From an uncultured bacterium (lineage in GTDB: Bacteria > Cyanobacteriota > Vampirovibrionia > Gastranaerophilales > Gastranaerophilaceae), in NCBI GenBank assembly GCA_900547585.1, contig URHD01000007.1, positions 1 through 41,645 of the forward strand: a DNA stretch of 41,645 bases. The letters are read 5' to 3'. Position numbers and translations under genes: made by a program. Below are positions 7,489-16,014 of the stretch, one piece after another; positions within the stretch are counted from its first letter, which is position 1, and every line of letters begins with the position of its first letter. The notes below the pieces were generated by a model. The model made no database searches. It worked only from the letters and a program-made list of their open reading frames with translations, and was not told the origin of the DNA.

Positions 7489-7535
7489 TGATATCCCTTT
7501 TTTTGATTTTTTTAGTATAACTTTAATTTATAACT

Positions 7536-7563
7536 TTGGCAATTTCTCTGCATGTCATATAAT
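7536..7563 (+). promoter_or_regulatory. Promoter of tdk
   Basis: TTGGCA (7536-7541), 16 bp, then a perfect TATAAT (7558-7563). An ATG at 7570 lies 6 nt after the -10, the same spacing as at the leaderless genes elsewhere in the window. It opens only a 5-codon frame. Confidence 0.75.
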
Positions 7564-7579
7564 AGGAGTATGGACTGTC

Positions 7580-7657
7580 ATGAATAAAACTGATTACATG
7601 AGCATGCAAAGAGCGTCAGACATGACGATTAGGGAATTTGAAAAGGGGAGATTTTAA
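7580..7657 (+). CDS. Possible 25-residue leader peptide of tdk
   Basis: The ATG at 7580 opens a 25-codon frame (MNKTDYMSM...FEKGRF) that stops 4 bp before the preferred tdk ATG. Its start overlaps the stop of a 5-codon frame beginning at 7570 (ATGAATAA). AGGAG lies upstream at 7564-7568, within the -10/start region. The arrangement would allow translational coupling to tdk. There is no family match and it may be chance; low confidence. Confidence 0.25.
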   Translation: MNKTDYMSMQRASDMTIREFEKGRF

Positions 7658-7661
7658 AAAA

Positions 7662-8279
7662 ATGGGATACAGTTTTGAAATAATTACCGGCCCGATGAGC
7701 TGCGGTAAGACTGAGGAGCTGTTAAGACGCGTAAAACGCTGCATTATTGCTCAAAAAAAGGTAAAAGTCATCAGCCCGCAAATCGACACCCGCTCAAAAG
7801 GTGACTATATTGAATCCAGAAACGGGCTCTGGCTTGATGCAATCACCGTAAAAGATGCAAATGACATTTTGAACCACGTGAGCGATTCTGACGAAATTGT
7901 CGCAATCGACGAAATCCAGTTTTTTGATGAAAATATTGTAAATGTTGTAAAACACCTCATAAATTCGAAAAAAAGAGTTATTGCGTCCGGGCTTGACCTT
8001 GATTTTAAGGGTGAACCGTTCGGTTATATGCCAGAACTCCTCTGCCTTGCCGACAAAGTCGATAAACTCGCAGCCGTTTGTATGAAATGCGGTTCTGACC
8101 ACGCAACCCGCACACAGAGATTGATTAACGGTGTTCCTGCGGACAAAAGTTCGCCTTTGATTATGATTGGCGGGGATGAGACCTACGAGGCAAGGTGCAT
8201 AGACTGCTATGAAATTCCTGATGTGAAGTCTGAAACAAGAAAAAGAGGATTTAAGCTGTTGAGTTTTGAAAAAGTATAA
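7662..8279 (+). CDS. tdk: Thymidine kinase (TK1 type)
   Basis: 205 residues from ATG 7662, chosen because AGGGGAG lies about 11 bp upstream; a TTG at 7638 would lie before that site. It phosphorylates thymidine with ATP in pyrimidine salvage. The P-loop GPMSCGKT is at residues 10-17, the Walker B-like DEIQFF begins at D83, and the zinc ribbon is C140/C143 with C179/C182. Length and domain order are normal for the TK1 family. It stands alone, divergent from the antiporter gene and convergent with uvrB, with its own strong promoter and a ~92-nt leader holding small frames. Confidence 0.95.
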   Translation: MGYSFEIITGPMSCGKTEELLRRVKRCIIAQKKVKVISPQIDTRSKGDYIESRNGLWLDAITVKDANDILNHVSDSDEIVAIDEIQFFDENIVNVVKHLINSKKRVIASGLDLDFKGEPFGYMPELLCLADKVDKLAAVCMKCGSDHATRTQRLINGVPADKSSPLIMIGGDETYEARCIDCYEIPDVKSETRKRGFKLLSFEKV

Positions 8280-8306
8280 AATTTTATCCAACCATCCTAT
8301 CCAAAG

Positions 8307-8341
8307 GCCTGAAACATAAACATAAAGTTTCAGGCTTATTA
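8307..8341 (+). terminator. Terminator after tdk
   Basis: GCCTGAAAC (8307-8315) and GTTTCAGGC (8327-8335) form a perfect 9-bp stem followed by TTATTATT. The T-tract is imperfect, so efficiency is uncertain. Confidence 0.7.
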
Positions 8342-8368
8342 TTAGGGCGATAAAATTTTTGTTGTGGC

Positions 8369-8458
8369 GAGTTAAGCAATAAATATTCATCTTTCTGGCT
8401 CGATTCGCAGGGGCTGCACATAATAGGCGTCGAAAAATAAATATTTATTGCTTAACTC
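8369..8458 (+). repeat. Hairpin element family A, copy 2
   Basis: Arms 8369-8395 and 8432-8458 pair at 25 of 27 positions around a 36-nt loop, TGGCTCGATTCGC...AATAGGCGTC. The loop ends match copies 1 and 4, but the outer stem (GAGTTAAGCAATAAATATT) is unrelated to theirs. It sits between tdk and uvrB and ends about 10 bp from the uvrB stop. No family B hairpin accompanies it. Confidence 0.88.
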
Positions 8459-8467
8459 TTTGGATGT

Positions 8468-10456
8468 TTAGTGGTTAACCATCTCCCTGAGCTTTTTCAG
8501 CTGGTCACGAATCTCTGCTGCGCGCTCAAAATCAAGAACTTTGGCAGCTTTGTGCATATCTTTTTCGAGTTTTGTGATGAGTTTTGGGATATCTTTGACG
8601 TTAAGGTTGTTTTCGACCATTTCTTCCGCAACAATGTCTTCAAGATTCCGATAGCTTGAAACAAGCTGTAAAAGGTTGTTTTCAATGGGTTTTTTGATGG
8701 TTTTGGGCACGATTCCGTGCTCTTTGTTGTATTTTATCTGGATTTCGCGGCGGCGGTTGGTTTCTTTTATTGCATTGTCCATACTTTCGGTGATTTTGTC
8801 CGCATACATAATCACCTGACCGCAAGAATTCCTCGCAGCACGCCCGATTGTCTGAATAAGGCTTGTTTCCGAGCGCAAAAAGCCCTCCTTGTCTGCATCC
8901 ATAATCGCAACAAGCGAAACTTCCGGAATATCTAGCCCTTCTCTCAAAAGGTTTACGCCGATAAGAACATCAAATTCACCAAGCCTCAAATCCCTTAAAA
9001 TTTCCACCCTTTCAAGCGACTGAATCTCGCTGTGAAGATATCTCACGCGAATTCCGCTCTGTGTCAAATATTCCGTCAAATCCTCCGCCATTCGTTTTGT
9101 CAGCGTGGTGATAAGGATTCTTTCGTTCTTTTCTGCTCTGATTTTTATTTGCTCAATCAAATCATCGACCTGATTTTTTGTCGGTTTTACAGTAATTTCA
9201 GGGTCAACAAGCCCTGTCGGACGAATAATTTGTTCTACAATCTGTGAGGACTGTTCGCGCTCAAATTCGGCGGGTGTGGCGGAAATGAATATTTTCTGAT
9301 GAATTTTTCCCCAGAATTCGTCAAAAGTCAGCGGACGGTTACCCCTCGCGCGGCGCAAACGGAAGCCGTAATCAATAAGAACATCTTTTCTTGCATTATC
9401 GCCCCTGCACATGCCTTTTACCTGGGGCAAAGTTACGTGGGATTCGTCAATTACAACAAGAAAATCCTCCGGAAAGTAGTCCAAAAGCGTCGCCGGAGCC
9501 GAGCCGGGCGGTCTGCGCTCGATTATTCTTGAATAGTTCTCAATTCCGCTGCAATAGCCCATTTCCTTAATCATTTCAATATCATATCTAACGCGCTGCT
9601 CAAGCCTTTGCGCTTCAACGAGCTTGTTTTGCTCATAAAGCTCGCCCAGACGCTGCTGGAGCTCCATCCGGATTAATTTTATTGTTTCTTCCATATCTTC
9701 GCCGGAGGACATATAGTGAACCGCCGGAAAAATGACTGTTTCTTCGGGAATTTCAAGGATTTCGCCGGTAACATTGTCAATTCTTACAATTCTTTCGACC
9801 TCATCGCCGAAAAAGCTTATTCTTGTAACGACTTTTTCGTAAGGGGGCATAATTTCGACAGTATCACCACGTGCTCTGAAAGTAGATCGGTCAAGCTCGA
9901 GGTCGTTTCTTGTATATTGCGCGTAAACCAGTCTTTTTAACAGCTCATCTCGCTCGAGCTGCTCTCCGACTTTGATAGTTTGCGCACCTCTAAAGTAATA
10001 TTCCGGCAGCCCAAGACCGTAAATGCAGCTGACCGAAGCAATTACGATTACATCTTTTCTTGTGTAGAGGCTTCTGGTCGTGTTGTGGCGCAGCCGGTCG
10101 ATTTCGTCGTTAATCGTTGCTGATTTTTCTATAAAAGTGTCCGTTCTCGGAATATAGGCTTCCGGCTGGTAATAATCGTAATAACTGATGAAATATTCAA
10201 CAGCATTATCCGGAAAAAGCTCTCTGAATTCGTTATAAAGCTGCGCTGCGAGGGTTTTGTTGTGAGCAATAACAAGTGTGGGCTTTTTAACCTGCTCGAT
10301 AACGTTCGCAATGGTAAAAGTTTTGCCCGAGCCCGTAATCCCGAGCAAAGTTTGCGAATCATACCCGTTATTTATTCCGTCAACAAGCTCCTTGATTGCT
10401 TTTGGCTGGTCGCCCGAGGGTTTGTATTCAGATGCGATTTTGAATTCGTTTGGCAT
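8468..10456 (-). CDS. uvrB: Excinuclease ABC subunit B
   Basis: 662 residues, full length. It is the damage-verifying helicase-like subunit of nucleotide excision repair; it is loaded by UvrA and recruits UvrC. Walker A GITGSGKT is at residues 39-46, followed by the beta-hairpin region (YYDYYQPEAYIP), a DESH box, helicase motifs (GLDIPEVSLV, QTIGRAARN) and a C-terminal UVR domain (DFERAAEIRDQL) for UvrC contact. The start is notable: TAAAAT (10463-10468, preceded by TGA, so an extended -10) lies 6 nt from the ATG with no Shine-Dalgarno, so the mRNA is probably leaderless. No SOS-type operator was seen. Confidence 0.97.
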   Translation of the reverse strand: MPNEFKIASEYKPSGDQPKAIKELVDGINNGYDSQTLLGITGSGKTFTIANVIEQVKKPTLVIAHNKTLAAQLYNEFRELFPDNAVEYFISYYDYYQPEAYIPRTDTFIEKSATINDEIDRLRHNTTRSLYTRKDVIVIASVSCIYGLGLPEYYFRGAQTIKVGEQLERDELLKRLVYAQYTRNDLELDRSTFRARGDTVEIMPPYEKVVTRISFFGDEVERIVRIDNVTGEILEIPEETVIFPAVHYMSSGEDMEETIKLIRMELQQRLGELYEQNKLVEAQRLEQRVRYDIEMIKEMGYCSGIENYSRIIERRPPGSAPATLLDYFPEDFLVVIDESHVTLPQVKGMCRGDNARKDVLIDYGFRLRRARGNRPLTFDEFWGKIHQKIFISATPAEFEREQSSQIVEQIIRPTGLVDPEITVKPTKNQVDDLIEQIKIRAEKNERILITTLTKRMAEDLTEYLTQSGIRVRYLHSEIQSLERVEILRDLRLGEFDVLIGVNLLREGLDIPEVSLVAIMDADKEGFLRSETSLIQTIGRAARNSCGQVIMYADKITESMDNAIKETNRRREIQIKYNKEHGIVPKTIKKPIENNLLQLVSSYRNLEDIVAEEMVENNLNVKDIPKLITKLEKDMHKAAKVLDFERAAEIRDQLKKLREMVNH

Positions 10457-10580
10457 AACAATATTTTATCATTAATTTGTTTAATAAAAAATTAGCCTCT
10501 GAATATTTAAATTAGTTTTTTTCACGCTTTTATGGAAATGACAACATCTGTTTAACGCCCGATATCGGTGGTTTTTTATT

Positions 10581-10609
10581 AAAAAAGCGCCTGTTTTCAA
10601 GCGCTTTTT
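10581..10609 (-). terminator. Terminator after rplI
   Basis: AAAAAGCGC and GCGCTTTTT pair around a short loop, with A- and T-runs on both sides. It lies 25 bp beyond the rplI stop and upstream of uvrB, isolating the two. The rest of 10457-10633 holds the uvrB promoter. Confidence 0.85.
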
Positions 10610-10633
10610 CTATTAATTTGCTGTTTTTTCAAA

Positions 10634-11143
10634 TTATTCAGCAGAAACTTCTTCCTGAGATTCTGTTTCTTCAACGATTTCTTCCTTGATGATTTCAGAA
10701 GCGGAAACGATAACAGGGAGCTCTGTTTTAACTTTAGAAGTCAATTTAATAAGCATTCTGTATTCGCCAACGTGGTTGATTGCTGTATCCAGCGAAATAT
10801 TTTTTCTGTCAACTTCAGAACCGAGTTTTGCGTTGAGTTCTTCTGCGAGTTTTTTAGTTGTAATTGTACCGAAAAGTTTTCCACTTTCGCCGGCTTTTGC
10901 AGTGAGTTCAATTTGTCCGAGAGCTTCAATTTTAGAAGCGAGTTCAAGAGCTTCGTTATGAAGTCTTTCCTGTTTGATTTTGATTCTCTGGAGGTTTTGT
11001 TCTCTATTTTTAACAGCGCCTTTTGTTGCTACTTCTGCGTAGTTTTGGGGGATTAAAAAGTTTCTTGCATAACCGTCTTTAACATTAACCATATCGCCGG
11101 CTTCGCCGAGATTCTGGACATCTTTTCTTAAAATAACTTGCAT
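10634..11143 (-). CDS. rplI: Ribosomal protein L9
   Basis: 169 residues. The N-terminal 23S rRNA-binding domain is typical: MQVILRKDVQNLGEAGDMVNV, then GYARNFLIP. A long connecting helix (about residues 45-75) leads to the C-terminal domain with GKLFGTIT. The tail after about residue 150 is very acidic (EEIVEETESQEEVSAE) and extends beyond the usual ~148-residue length. AAGGAG lies upstream of the ATG. A GTGACT-17 bp-TATTCT promoter candidate lies in the 93-bp divergent gap shared with the U32 gene. The usual rpsF/rpsR neighbours are absent. Confidence 0.95.
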   Translation of the reverse strand: MQVILRKDVQNLGEAGDMVNVKDGYARNFLIPQNYAEVATKGAVKNREQNLQRIKIKQERLHNEALELASKIEALGQIELTAKAGESGKLFGTITTKKLAEELNAKLGSEVDRKNISLDTAINHVGEYRMLIKLTSKVKTELPVIVSASEIIKEEIVEETESQEEVSAE

Positions 11144-11200
11144 ATTTTTCTCCTTGATTAATAGTGTTTAACATAAGAATAAATAAAACATAGCGAAAAG

Positions 11201-11230
11201 TCACTATTTTTGCAAATTTTTTTGTATAAT
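11201..11230 (+). promoter_or_regulatory. Promoter of the U32 gene; leaderless geometry
   Basis: A perfect TATAAT (11225-11230) lies 6 nt before ATG 11237. A weak -35 (TCACTA, 11201-11206) is 18 bp upstream. No Shine-Dalgarno exists between them, so transcription should start at or next to the A of the start codon. Confidence 0.6.
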
Positions 11231-11236
11231 TTTGTA

Positions 11237-13030
11237 ATGAATCACGCAAAACAAAAAATCGAACTTCTGGCGCCCGCCAAAGACAAAAACTGTGCAATCG
11301 CAGCAATTAACGCCGGTGCAGACGCAATTTATCTCGGAGCTGCTGATTTCGGGGCAAGAAAAAAGGCAGGGAATTCGCTCAAAGATATAAAAGAAATAAC
11401 AGAATACGCGCATAAATTCAATGTCAAAGTTTATGTGACAGTGAACACGATTATTTTTGATAACGAGCTTGAGGCCGTAGAAAAACTCATCCAAAATCTT
11501 TATGAAATCGACGTGGATGCGTTGATTATTCAGGATATGGCGATTTTGAAGATGAATTTACCACCGATTCCGCTCCACGCAAGCACACAGTGCAACAACG
11601 ACAGCATTGAAAAAATCAAATTCCTTGAAAAATGCAACCTTGAACGCGTGGTTTTGCCAAGAGAATTTTCGTTAAAGGAAATTGAGGAGGTCAAAAACAG
11701 CACAAATGTCGAGCTGGAAGTCTTTATCCACGGGGCTTTATGCGTTTGTTACAGCGGGCAATGCTATTTGAGCGCTTCGGTGGGCGGCAGGAGTGCAAAT
11801 CGCGGAGAATGCGCACAGCCTTGCCGAAAAAAATATTCAGTTGTGACAAAAGACGGAAAAATCCTCTCAAAACCGCAATATCTGCTCTCGATGAAAGATT
11901 TTTCTATGGCAAAGCATCTCAAACGGCTCATTGAAATAGGTGTCGATTCATTGAAAATCGAGGGGCGCTTAAAAGACGAGAATTACGTAAAAAATGTTGT
12001 TTCTTATTACAGAAACCTTCTTGATTCAATAAATCCCGCTCTCCGTCCCTCATCAGGTGTCATAAAAACAGATTTTATCCCTGACATCAACAAAACTTTC
12101 AATCGCGGTTATACTGATTTTAACGCAACCGGAAAATGCAAAAATCTAATAAATCCCAAAACTCCGAAATTCACAGGTGAAAAAATCGGTAAAATCACGG
12201 AAATAAAAGGCTCAACTGTAAAAATCGGTGGAAAAAACAACCTGCGTGCACAAGACGGCATTGTTTTCTTTGACAAAAACGGAGATTTGAAAGGCACGAA
12301 CGTAATTAAAGTCTCAGGCAGCTCGTTTGTTGTCCGTGATTCTGCTGGAATGTTTTGCGGTGCGGAGGTTTTTAGGAATGTTGATTCTGAATTTGACAAA
12401 AATCTTAATCACGCAAAATTTGAAAGAAAATTACCCCTTGAAATCGACCTAAAAGTCATAGGTGAGGGCCTTTGCGTCGTTTTAAACAAAGAATTTGTTT
12501 TTAACGTGAAAAAGAATTTTGAACCTGCAAAAAATACTTCAAAAGCAATTGAAAATGTTATTGCGCAGTTTTCAAAACTTGGTGATAGTGAGTTTTTTGC
12601 TAAAAAGGTTCGTGTTGATGAAAAATTCTCCTATTTTTTGCCGGTTTCAGAGCTTAACGCAATCAGACGTGAATTTGTTAGCGCTTATCAGCAATTTAGA
12701 AAAAATAACTATAGACCCAATCAAAGAATCACAGAGTTTGAGACCCCTCAATACCCGCTCAAAGAACTGGATTACACTTTTAATGTTTCAAATGAAAAAG
12801 CAAAGGAATTTTATGAAGAATGCGGCGCAAATGTGCTGGAAAATGCCTTTGAAACCGGCACAAAGGGCAAAACGCTCATGGTTTCCAAGAACTGCATAAG
12901 ACACGAGCTCGGTTTGTGTTTGAAAAACGGTGCAAAACCGTTGGATTTGTATCTTGTCGATGAATACGGGAAAAAATACGGGCTTGAGTTTGATTGTTCC
13001 GATTGCAAAATGCGTGTTTTGAGCGATTAA
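11237..13030 (+). CDS. Peptidase U32 family protein (RlhA/TrhP-like RNA hydroxylation factor)
   Basis: 597 residues from ATG 11237. The N-terminal TIM-barrel-like domain starts IELLAPAKD and continues GADAIYLG. The U32 signature EVFIHGALCVCYSGQCYLS is followed by NRGECAQPCR, and DSLKIEGRLKDENYV is also characteristic. A C-terminal region of about 290 residues follows, as in the long RlhA/YdcP-type members. Despite the family name, studied members act in prephenate-dependent hydroxylation of 23S rRNA (RlhA) or tRNA (TrhP); which substrate applies here cannot be told by eye. The conserved Cys residues suit an Fe-S cluster. A TTG at 11210 is rejected as start because it precedes the -10 box. Confidence 0.88.
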   Translation: MNHAKQKIELLAPAKDKNCAIAAINAGADAIYLGAADFGARKKAGNSLKDIKEITEYAHKFNVKVYVTVNTIIFDNELEAVEKLIQNLYEIDVDALIIQDMAILKMNLPPIPLHASTQCNNDSIEKIKFLEKCNLERVVLPREFSLKEIEEVKNSTNVELEVFIHGALCVCYSGQCYLSASVGGRSANRGECAQPCRKKYSVVTKDGKILSKPQYLLSMKDFSMAKHLKRLIEIGVDSLKIEGRLKDENYVKNVVSYYRNLLDSINPALRPSSGVIKTDFIPDINKTFNRGYTDFNATGKCKNLINPKTPKFTGEKIGKITEIKGSTVKIGGKNNLRAQDGIVFFDKNGDLKGTNVIKVSGSSFVVRDSAGMFCGAEVFRNVDSEFDKNLNHAKFERKLPLEIDLKVIGEGLCVVLNKEFVFNVKKNFEPAKNTSKAIENVIAQFSKLGDSEFFAKKVRVDEKFSYFLPVSELNAIRREFVSAYQQFRKNNYRPNQRITEFETPQYPLKELDYTFNVSNEKAKEFYEECGANVLENAFETGTKGKTLMVSKNCIRHELGLCLKNGAKPLDLYLVDEYGKKYGLEFDCSDCKMRVLSD

Positions 13031-13031
13031 G

Positions 13032-13068
13032 CAAAAAAAATGAGATTGCCCCACTAAATACAATCTCA
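13032..13068 (-). terminator. Terminator for the minus-strand ABC operon
   Basis: TGAGATTG (13041-13048) pairs with CAATCTCA (13061-13068), and an A8 run to its left becomes a T-run on the minus strand. It therefore best stops transcription arriving from the permease operon before it enters the U32 gene. Confidence 0.65.
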
Positions 13069-13222
13069 AAGGTAAATTATGGTAATTTTGCATGTAGTAG
13101 TATGTTAGGTTAAACAAACTTTACTAATTAATTGTAAGGCATGGCTAACATTTTGTCAATAGGAGAGTTATTGTGTAAAAATGAATTTCCTTTCCTTTTT
13201 ACTCGAAAATATAGCCCATTCG

Positions 13223-13299
13223 TCCGTTTGGAACCAAAAATTTAAGACCGGAACGGGCTAAAGCCACTTTTACGTTCTTAAATTTTCGCTTCAAAACGA
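13223..13299. repeat. Imperfect inverted repeat beyond the ABC permease operon
   Basis: Left arm 13223-13250 and right arm 13272-13299 are complementary at about 23 of 28 positions, with a perfect AAAATTTAAGA core, around a ~21-nt loop containing GGGCTAAAGCC. It is unlike hairpins A and B in loop sequence. It lies within 13031-13335, a 305-bp stretch with no gene. A short AGCCC/GGGCT pairing also overlaps it. Confidence 0.6.
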
Positions 13300-13335
13300 A
13301 CTTTTCCTGCCAGATGTTCAAAAATCGGTTTGTTG

Positions 13336-14196
13336 CTACCCCTTAACCGCACCCTCGTTCTCGCCGGAAATGAAATACCTCTGCATCGCAATAAAGAAAA
13401 CCAAAATCGGTACTGTCGCGATAATCGAGCCTGCGGCAATGTAACGCCAGTTCGCGCTGAATAGCCCCTGCAAATCATTTACCCCGACGGGAAGCGTGTA
13501 AAGCGCTTTTTTCGTTAAAACAATACTCGGCCACAGGAATTCGCCCCACGAGCCGATAAATGTGAAAATCGCAAGAACAGCAAGCGTTGGTTTAACCATC
13601 GGAATCAATATTTTCCACCAGATTTGAAAAACATTGCAACCATCAACAAACGCTGCCTCCTCAAGCTCGCGCGGAATCGCTAAAAATGCCTGTCGCATGA
13701 GGAAAATCCCGAAAGCATTGACCGCAAACGGCAAAATCAGCCCCAGAAATCCCATAAAATTGTTTACACTATCTACCATGTTCAATTTGAGCACAATAAG
13801 GTAAACCGGCAGCATTATCGCCTGAAAAGGAATCATAATCGTCGCGAGAATCGCATAAAACGTTATTTTTTTCCCCTTAAAATCCATCCTTGCCAAAGGA
13901 TATGCCGCAAGCGCCGATAAAATCAGGTTTAATAAAACCGTAAACCCTGCAACAATCATACTGTTCCAAAAATACAGCATAAACGGAATCTGCTTCCATA
14001 CTCCGCTAAAATTGTCCCAAGTGGGGACTTTCGGGAAGAATTCCGGCGGATATTGAAAAATATTTTCATCAGGGCCTTTCAATGCGGTCGAAAGCAGCCA
14101 TAAAAACGGAAAAATTGATAACAAAGACACCAGAATGAGCGTCAAATGTGTGTAAAATCCTTTGATATTGAAAGCTTTTTTGTTCTTTTTCATCAT
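13336..14196 (-). CDS. Sugar ABC transporter permease (MalG/UgpE type)
   Basis: 286 residues with six predicted membrane helices. The cytoplasmic EAA loop reads EEAAFVDGCNVFQIWWKILIP, the contact site for an ATPase subunit. DENIFQYPPEFFP near the N-terminus is typical of carbohydrate-uptake (CUT1) inner-membrane subunits. The start overlaps the stop of the partner permease by 4 bp (ATGA), indicating translational coupling. No ATPase or binding-protein gene is in this operon, so those parts must be encoded elsewhere or be shared. Substrate cannot be assigned. Confidence 0.9.
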   Translation of the reverse strand: MMKKNKKAFNIKGFYTHLTLILVSLLSIFPFLWLLSTALKGPDENIFQYPPEFFPKVPTWDNFSGVWKQIPFMLYFWNSMIVAGFTVLLNLILSALAAYPLARMDFKGKKITFYAILATIMIPFQAIMLPVYLIVLKLNMVDSVNNFMGFLGLILPFAVNAFGIFLMRQAFLAIPRELEEAAFVDGCNVFQIWWKILIPMVKPTLAVLAIFTFIGSWGEFLWPSIVLTKKALYTLPVGVNDLQGLFSANWRYIAAGSIIATVPILVFFIAMQRYFISGENEGAVKG

Positions 14197-15065
14197 AGCT
14201 GATACCTCTTGTCATCAAAGTATTTGAAATTGATTATTGAAATAACAAGAACAATCAAAAGCAAAATAACCGACGCCGCCGACGCAATTCCTAAATCAAG
14301 ATTCTCAAACGCCCGCTCGTAAATGTAATAAACAATGGTTTTGCTTGAATCCAGCGGCCCACCTTTTGTCATGACATAGATTTCAACGAAAACTTTCATC
14401 GCGGAAATTGCTGAAATCGTTGAAACAAGCCCGATTGTCGGCATAAGATGCGGGAGCGTAACCGTAAGGTGTTTTGTTAAGGGGGGTGCGCCGTCAACTT
14501 CGCACGCCTCGTACAAATCTTTGGGAACCCCCATCAGCGCTGAAAGGTAAATCATCATATAATAGCCGATTCCTTTCCATACCGTGACCAGAATCACCGA
14601 ATACAGCGCAAAATTAGGGTCAGTGAGCCATCCGACCGCCGGCAAGTGGAAAATTTCCATAAAATAGTTCAAAATCCCCTGCTGTGCATAAAGCCACTTA
14701 AAAGCAATCGCCGCAACAACAATTGAAACAATTACCGGCAAATAAATCAAAATTTTGTATAAAGTAAGCCCGCGGATTTTCTGGTTGAGCATAATTGCCA
14801 GAATTAGCGGAAAAACAACCAGAAACGGCACTGCAACAAGCAGATAAATGAAAGTATTTAACAAAACCTTGTAAAAAATCGGAGATTTTAAAAGCACTAG
14901 ATAATTTTCCAGAGAAACGAAGGCCGGGTGATAAATATTTGAATTGTAATCAAAAAAACTCAAAACAATCGTTTCAAAAAACGGAATGAAAAAGAAAAGA
15001 ACGAGAATCACACCCGCAGGAATCAAAAAAAGGTATGGAACGTATTTTTTATAATATTTGTACAA
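14193..15065 (-). CDS. Sugar ABC transporter permease (MalF/UgpA type)
   Basis: 290 residues with six predicted helices and the MalF-type EAA loop EACEVDGAPPLTKHLTVTLP. It pairs with the product at 13336 as the heterodimeric membrane channel of a CUT1-type carbohydrate importer. It lies 40 bp after the secreted protein gene and is the fourth gene of an apparent operon led by a histidine kinase. There is no long MalF-like N-terminal periplasmic extension, so UgpA/LacF-type is the better comparison. Substrate unknown. Confidence 0.9.
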   Translation of the reverse strand: MYKYYKKYVPYLFLIPAGVILVLFFFIPFFETIVLSFFDYNSNIYHPAFVSLENYLVLLKSPIFYKVLLNTFIYLLVAVPFLVVFPLILAIMLNQKIRGLTLYKILIYLPVIVSIVVAAIAFKWLYAQQGILNYFMEIFHLPAVGWLTDPNFALYSVILVTVWKGIGYYMMIYLSALMGVPKDLYEACEVDGAPPLTKHLTVTLPHLMPTIGLVSTISAISAMKVFVEIYVMTKGGPLDSSKTIVYYIYERAFENLDLGIASAASVILLLIVLVISIINFKYFDDKRYQL

Positions 15066-15105
15066 AAATTTACTCCGTTTTTTCTAAATTATACGCCCTG
15101 CCGCA

Positions 15106-16014
15106 TTAATCGGCAATAATTTTAAGAGCGGTGCCGTTTTGCGAGATTTGAAAGTTCGCACTCGTTAATGACATTAACATTGAGCGGTCGCCTTTTGCGT
15201 CAACCGACCATGTGCCCAGAAATTTCGGGCGTTCGCCTGTATATGCATAAGCCATGACAATTATCCGCTCGGGATTTAGTGCATCCCAGCCAACAGGAAA
15301 AATATCCCACCGGCATGCGTTCAAATCCAGCTCCTCATTGTTCAACCAGTAATATTTTATCGCTGAACGCACCTCTGAAAGGTCTTTAAGCTTTTCCGTT
15401 GTGAAATCATAAACAAGCAGGTTCGTTTTCCAGAGCCCGTCTTCGGTATAGGAGATTTTTTCTTTAATTGCCGCCATTTTTCCGTCAGCAGACCAGTCAA
15501 GAATCGTTAAAGTCCGCTGAACATTGTAATCCATCGAATCCATTCCTGTTTTATATACAGAAACCTTTCCTGCATAAGTGTTCGCTTTTTCAAGCCGCTC
15601 TTTCAACCCTTTTGTTGTGTCGAGATTCATCAAAAACAGCTCTGAGCCAGTCATTTTGCAGGTCGGATAATAATAATACCTCGTGAAAATCATTCTGGTT
15701 CCGTCCGGCGAAGCCACACCAATTGAGTTCAGCTGACGTTTCTTTTTTAAGGTTTTCAGGTTTGTTTCAACCATTCCGGGCGGATTATTGTATTTTTTTA
15801 AACCGATTTTAGGGTCGGGCATGTTTATGATTGTTTCGTCTTTTTCTACTTTTGCAGCCGGATTGGGATTTTTGTTTTCTGCGGCTTTTTGTGCCTGTTC
15901 ATAGTATTCTGCCATTGTTTTGGGCATCTGATTTGTTCTCATTACCTTTTCGGCAATGGAAGACCCGCAAATTCCGAGAAAAACAACCAAAATCAGGCAA
16001 ATCCGCCAGAACAT
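15106..16014 (-). CDS. Secreted beta-propeller-like protein (hypothetical)
   Basis: 302 residues. A signal peptide is clear (ICLILVVFLGICGSSIA), with cleavage likely after SIA; the Cys is not in a good lipobox. Residues ~30-80 are low complexity. From ~90 on there are TolB/WD-like strand motifs (SPDGTRMIFTRY, DWSADGKMAAI, FLGTWSVDAKGD), suggesting a partial beta-propeller in the periplasm. Its ATG directly follows the regulator's stop (TAAATG), so translation is coupled. Position between a two-component system and sugar permeases suggests a sensing or binding accessory, but this is inference. Confidence 0.75.
   Translation of the reverse strand: MFWRICLILVVFLGICGSSIAEKVMRTNQMPKTMAEYYEQAQKAAENKNPNPAAKVEKDETIINMPDPKIGLKKYNNPPGMVETNLKTLKKKRQLNSIGVASPDGTRMIFTRYYYYPTCKMTGSELFLMNLDTTKGLKERLEKANTYAGKVSVYKTGMDSMDYNVQRTLTILDWSADGKMAAIKEKISYTEDGLWKTNLLVYDFTTEKLKDLSEVRSAIKYYWLNNEELDLNACRWDIFPVGWDALNPERIIVMAYAYTGERPKFLGTWSVDAKGDRSMLMSLTSANFQISQNGTALKIIAD

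Noticed and set aside
10457..10520. SOS operator upstream of uvrB
   Set aside because: No GAAC-N4-GTTC or AGTAC-type symmetric site is present in the short upstream region.
13553..13560. Further GCCGATAA motifs (for example here, and near 7390, 8955, 26590, 27711)
   Set aside because: All lie inside coding sequence, and I saw no TAAAGTTT-like -35 at 11-12 bp.
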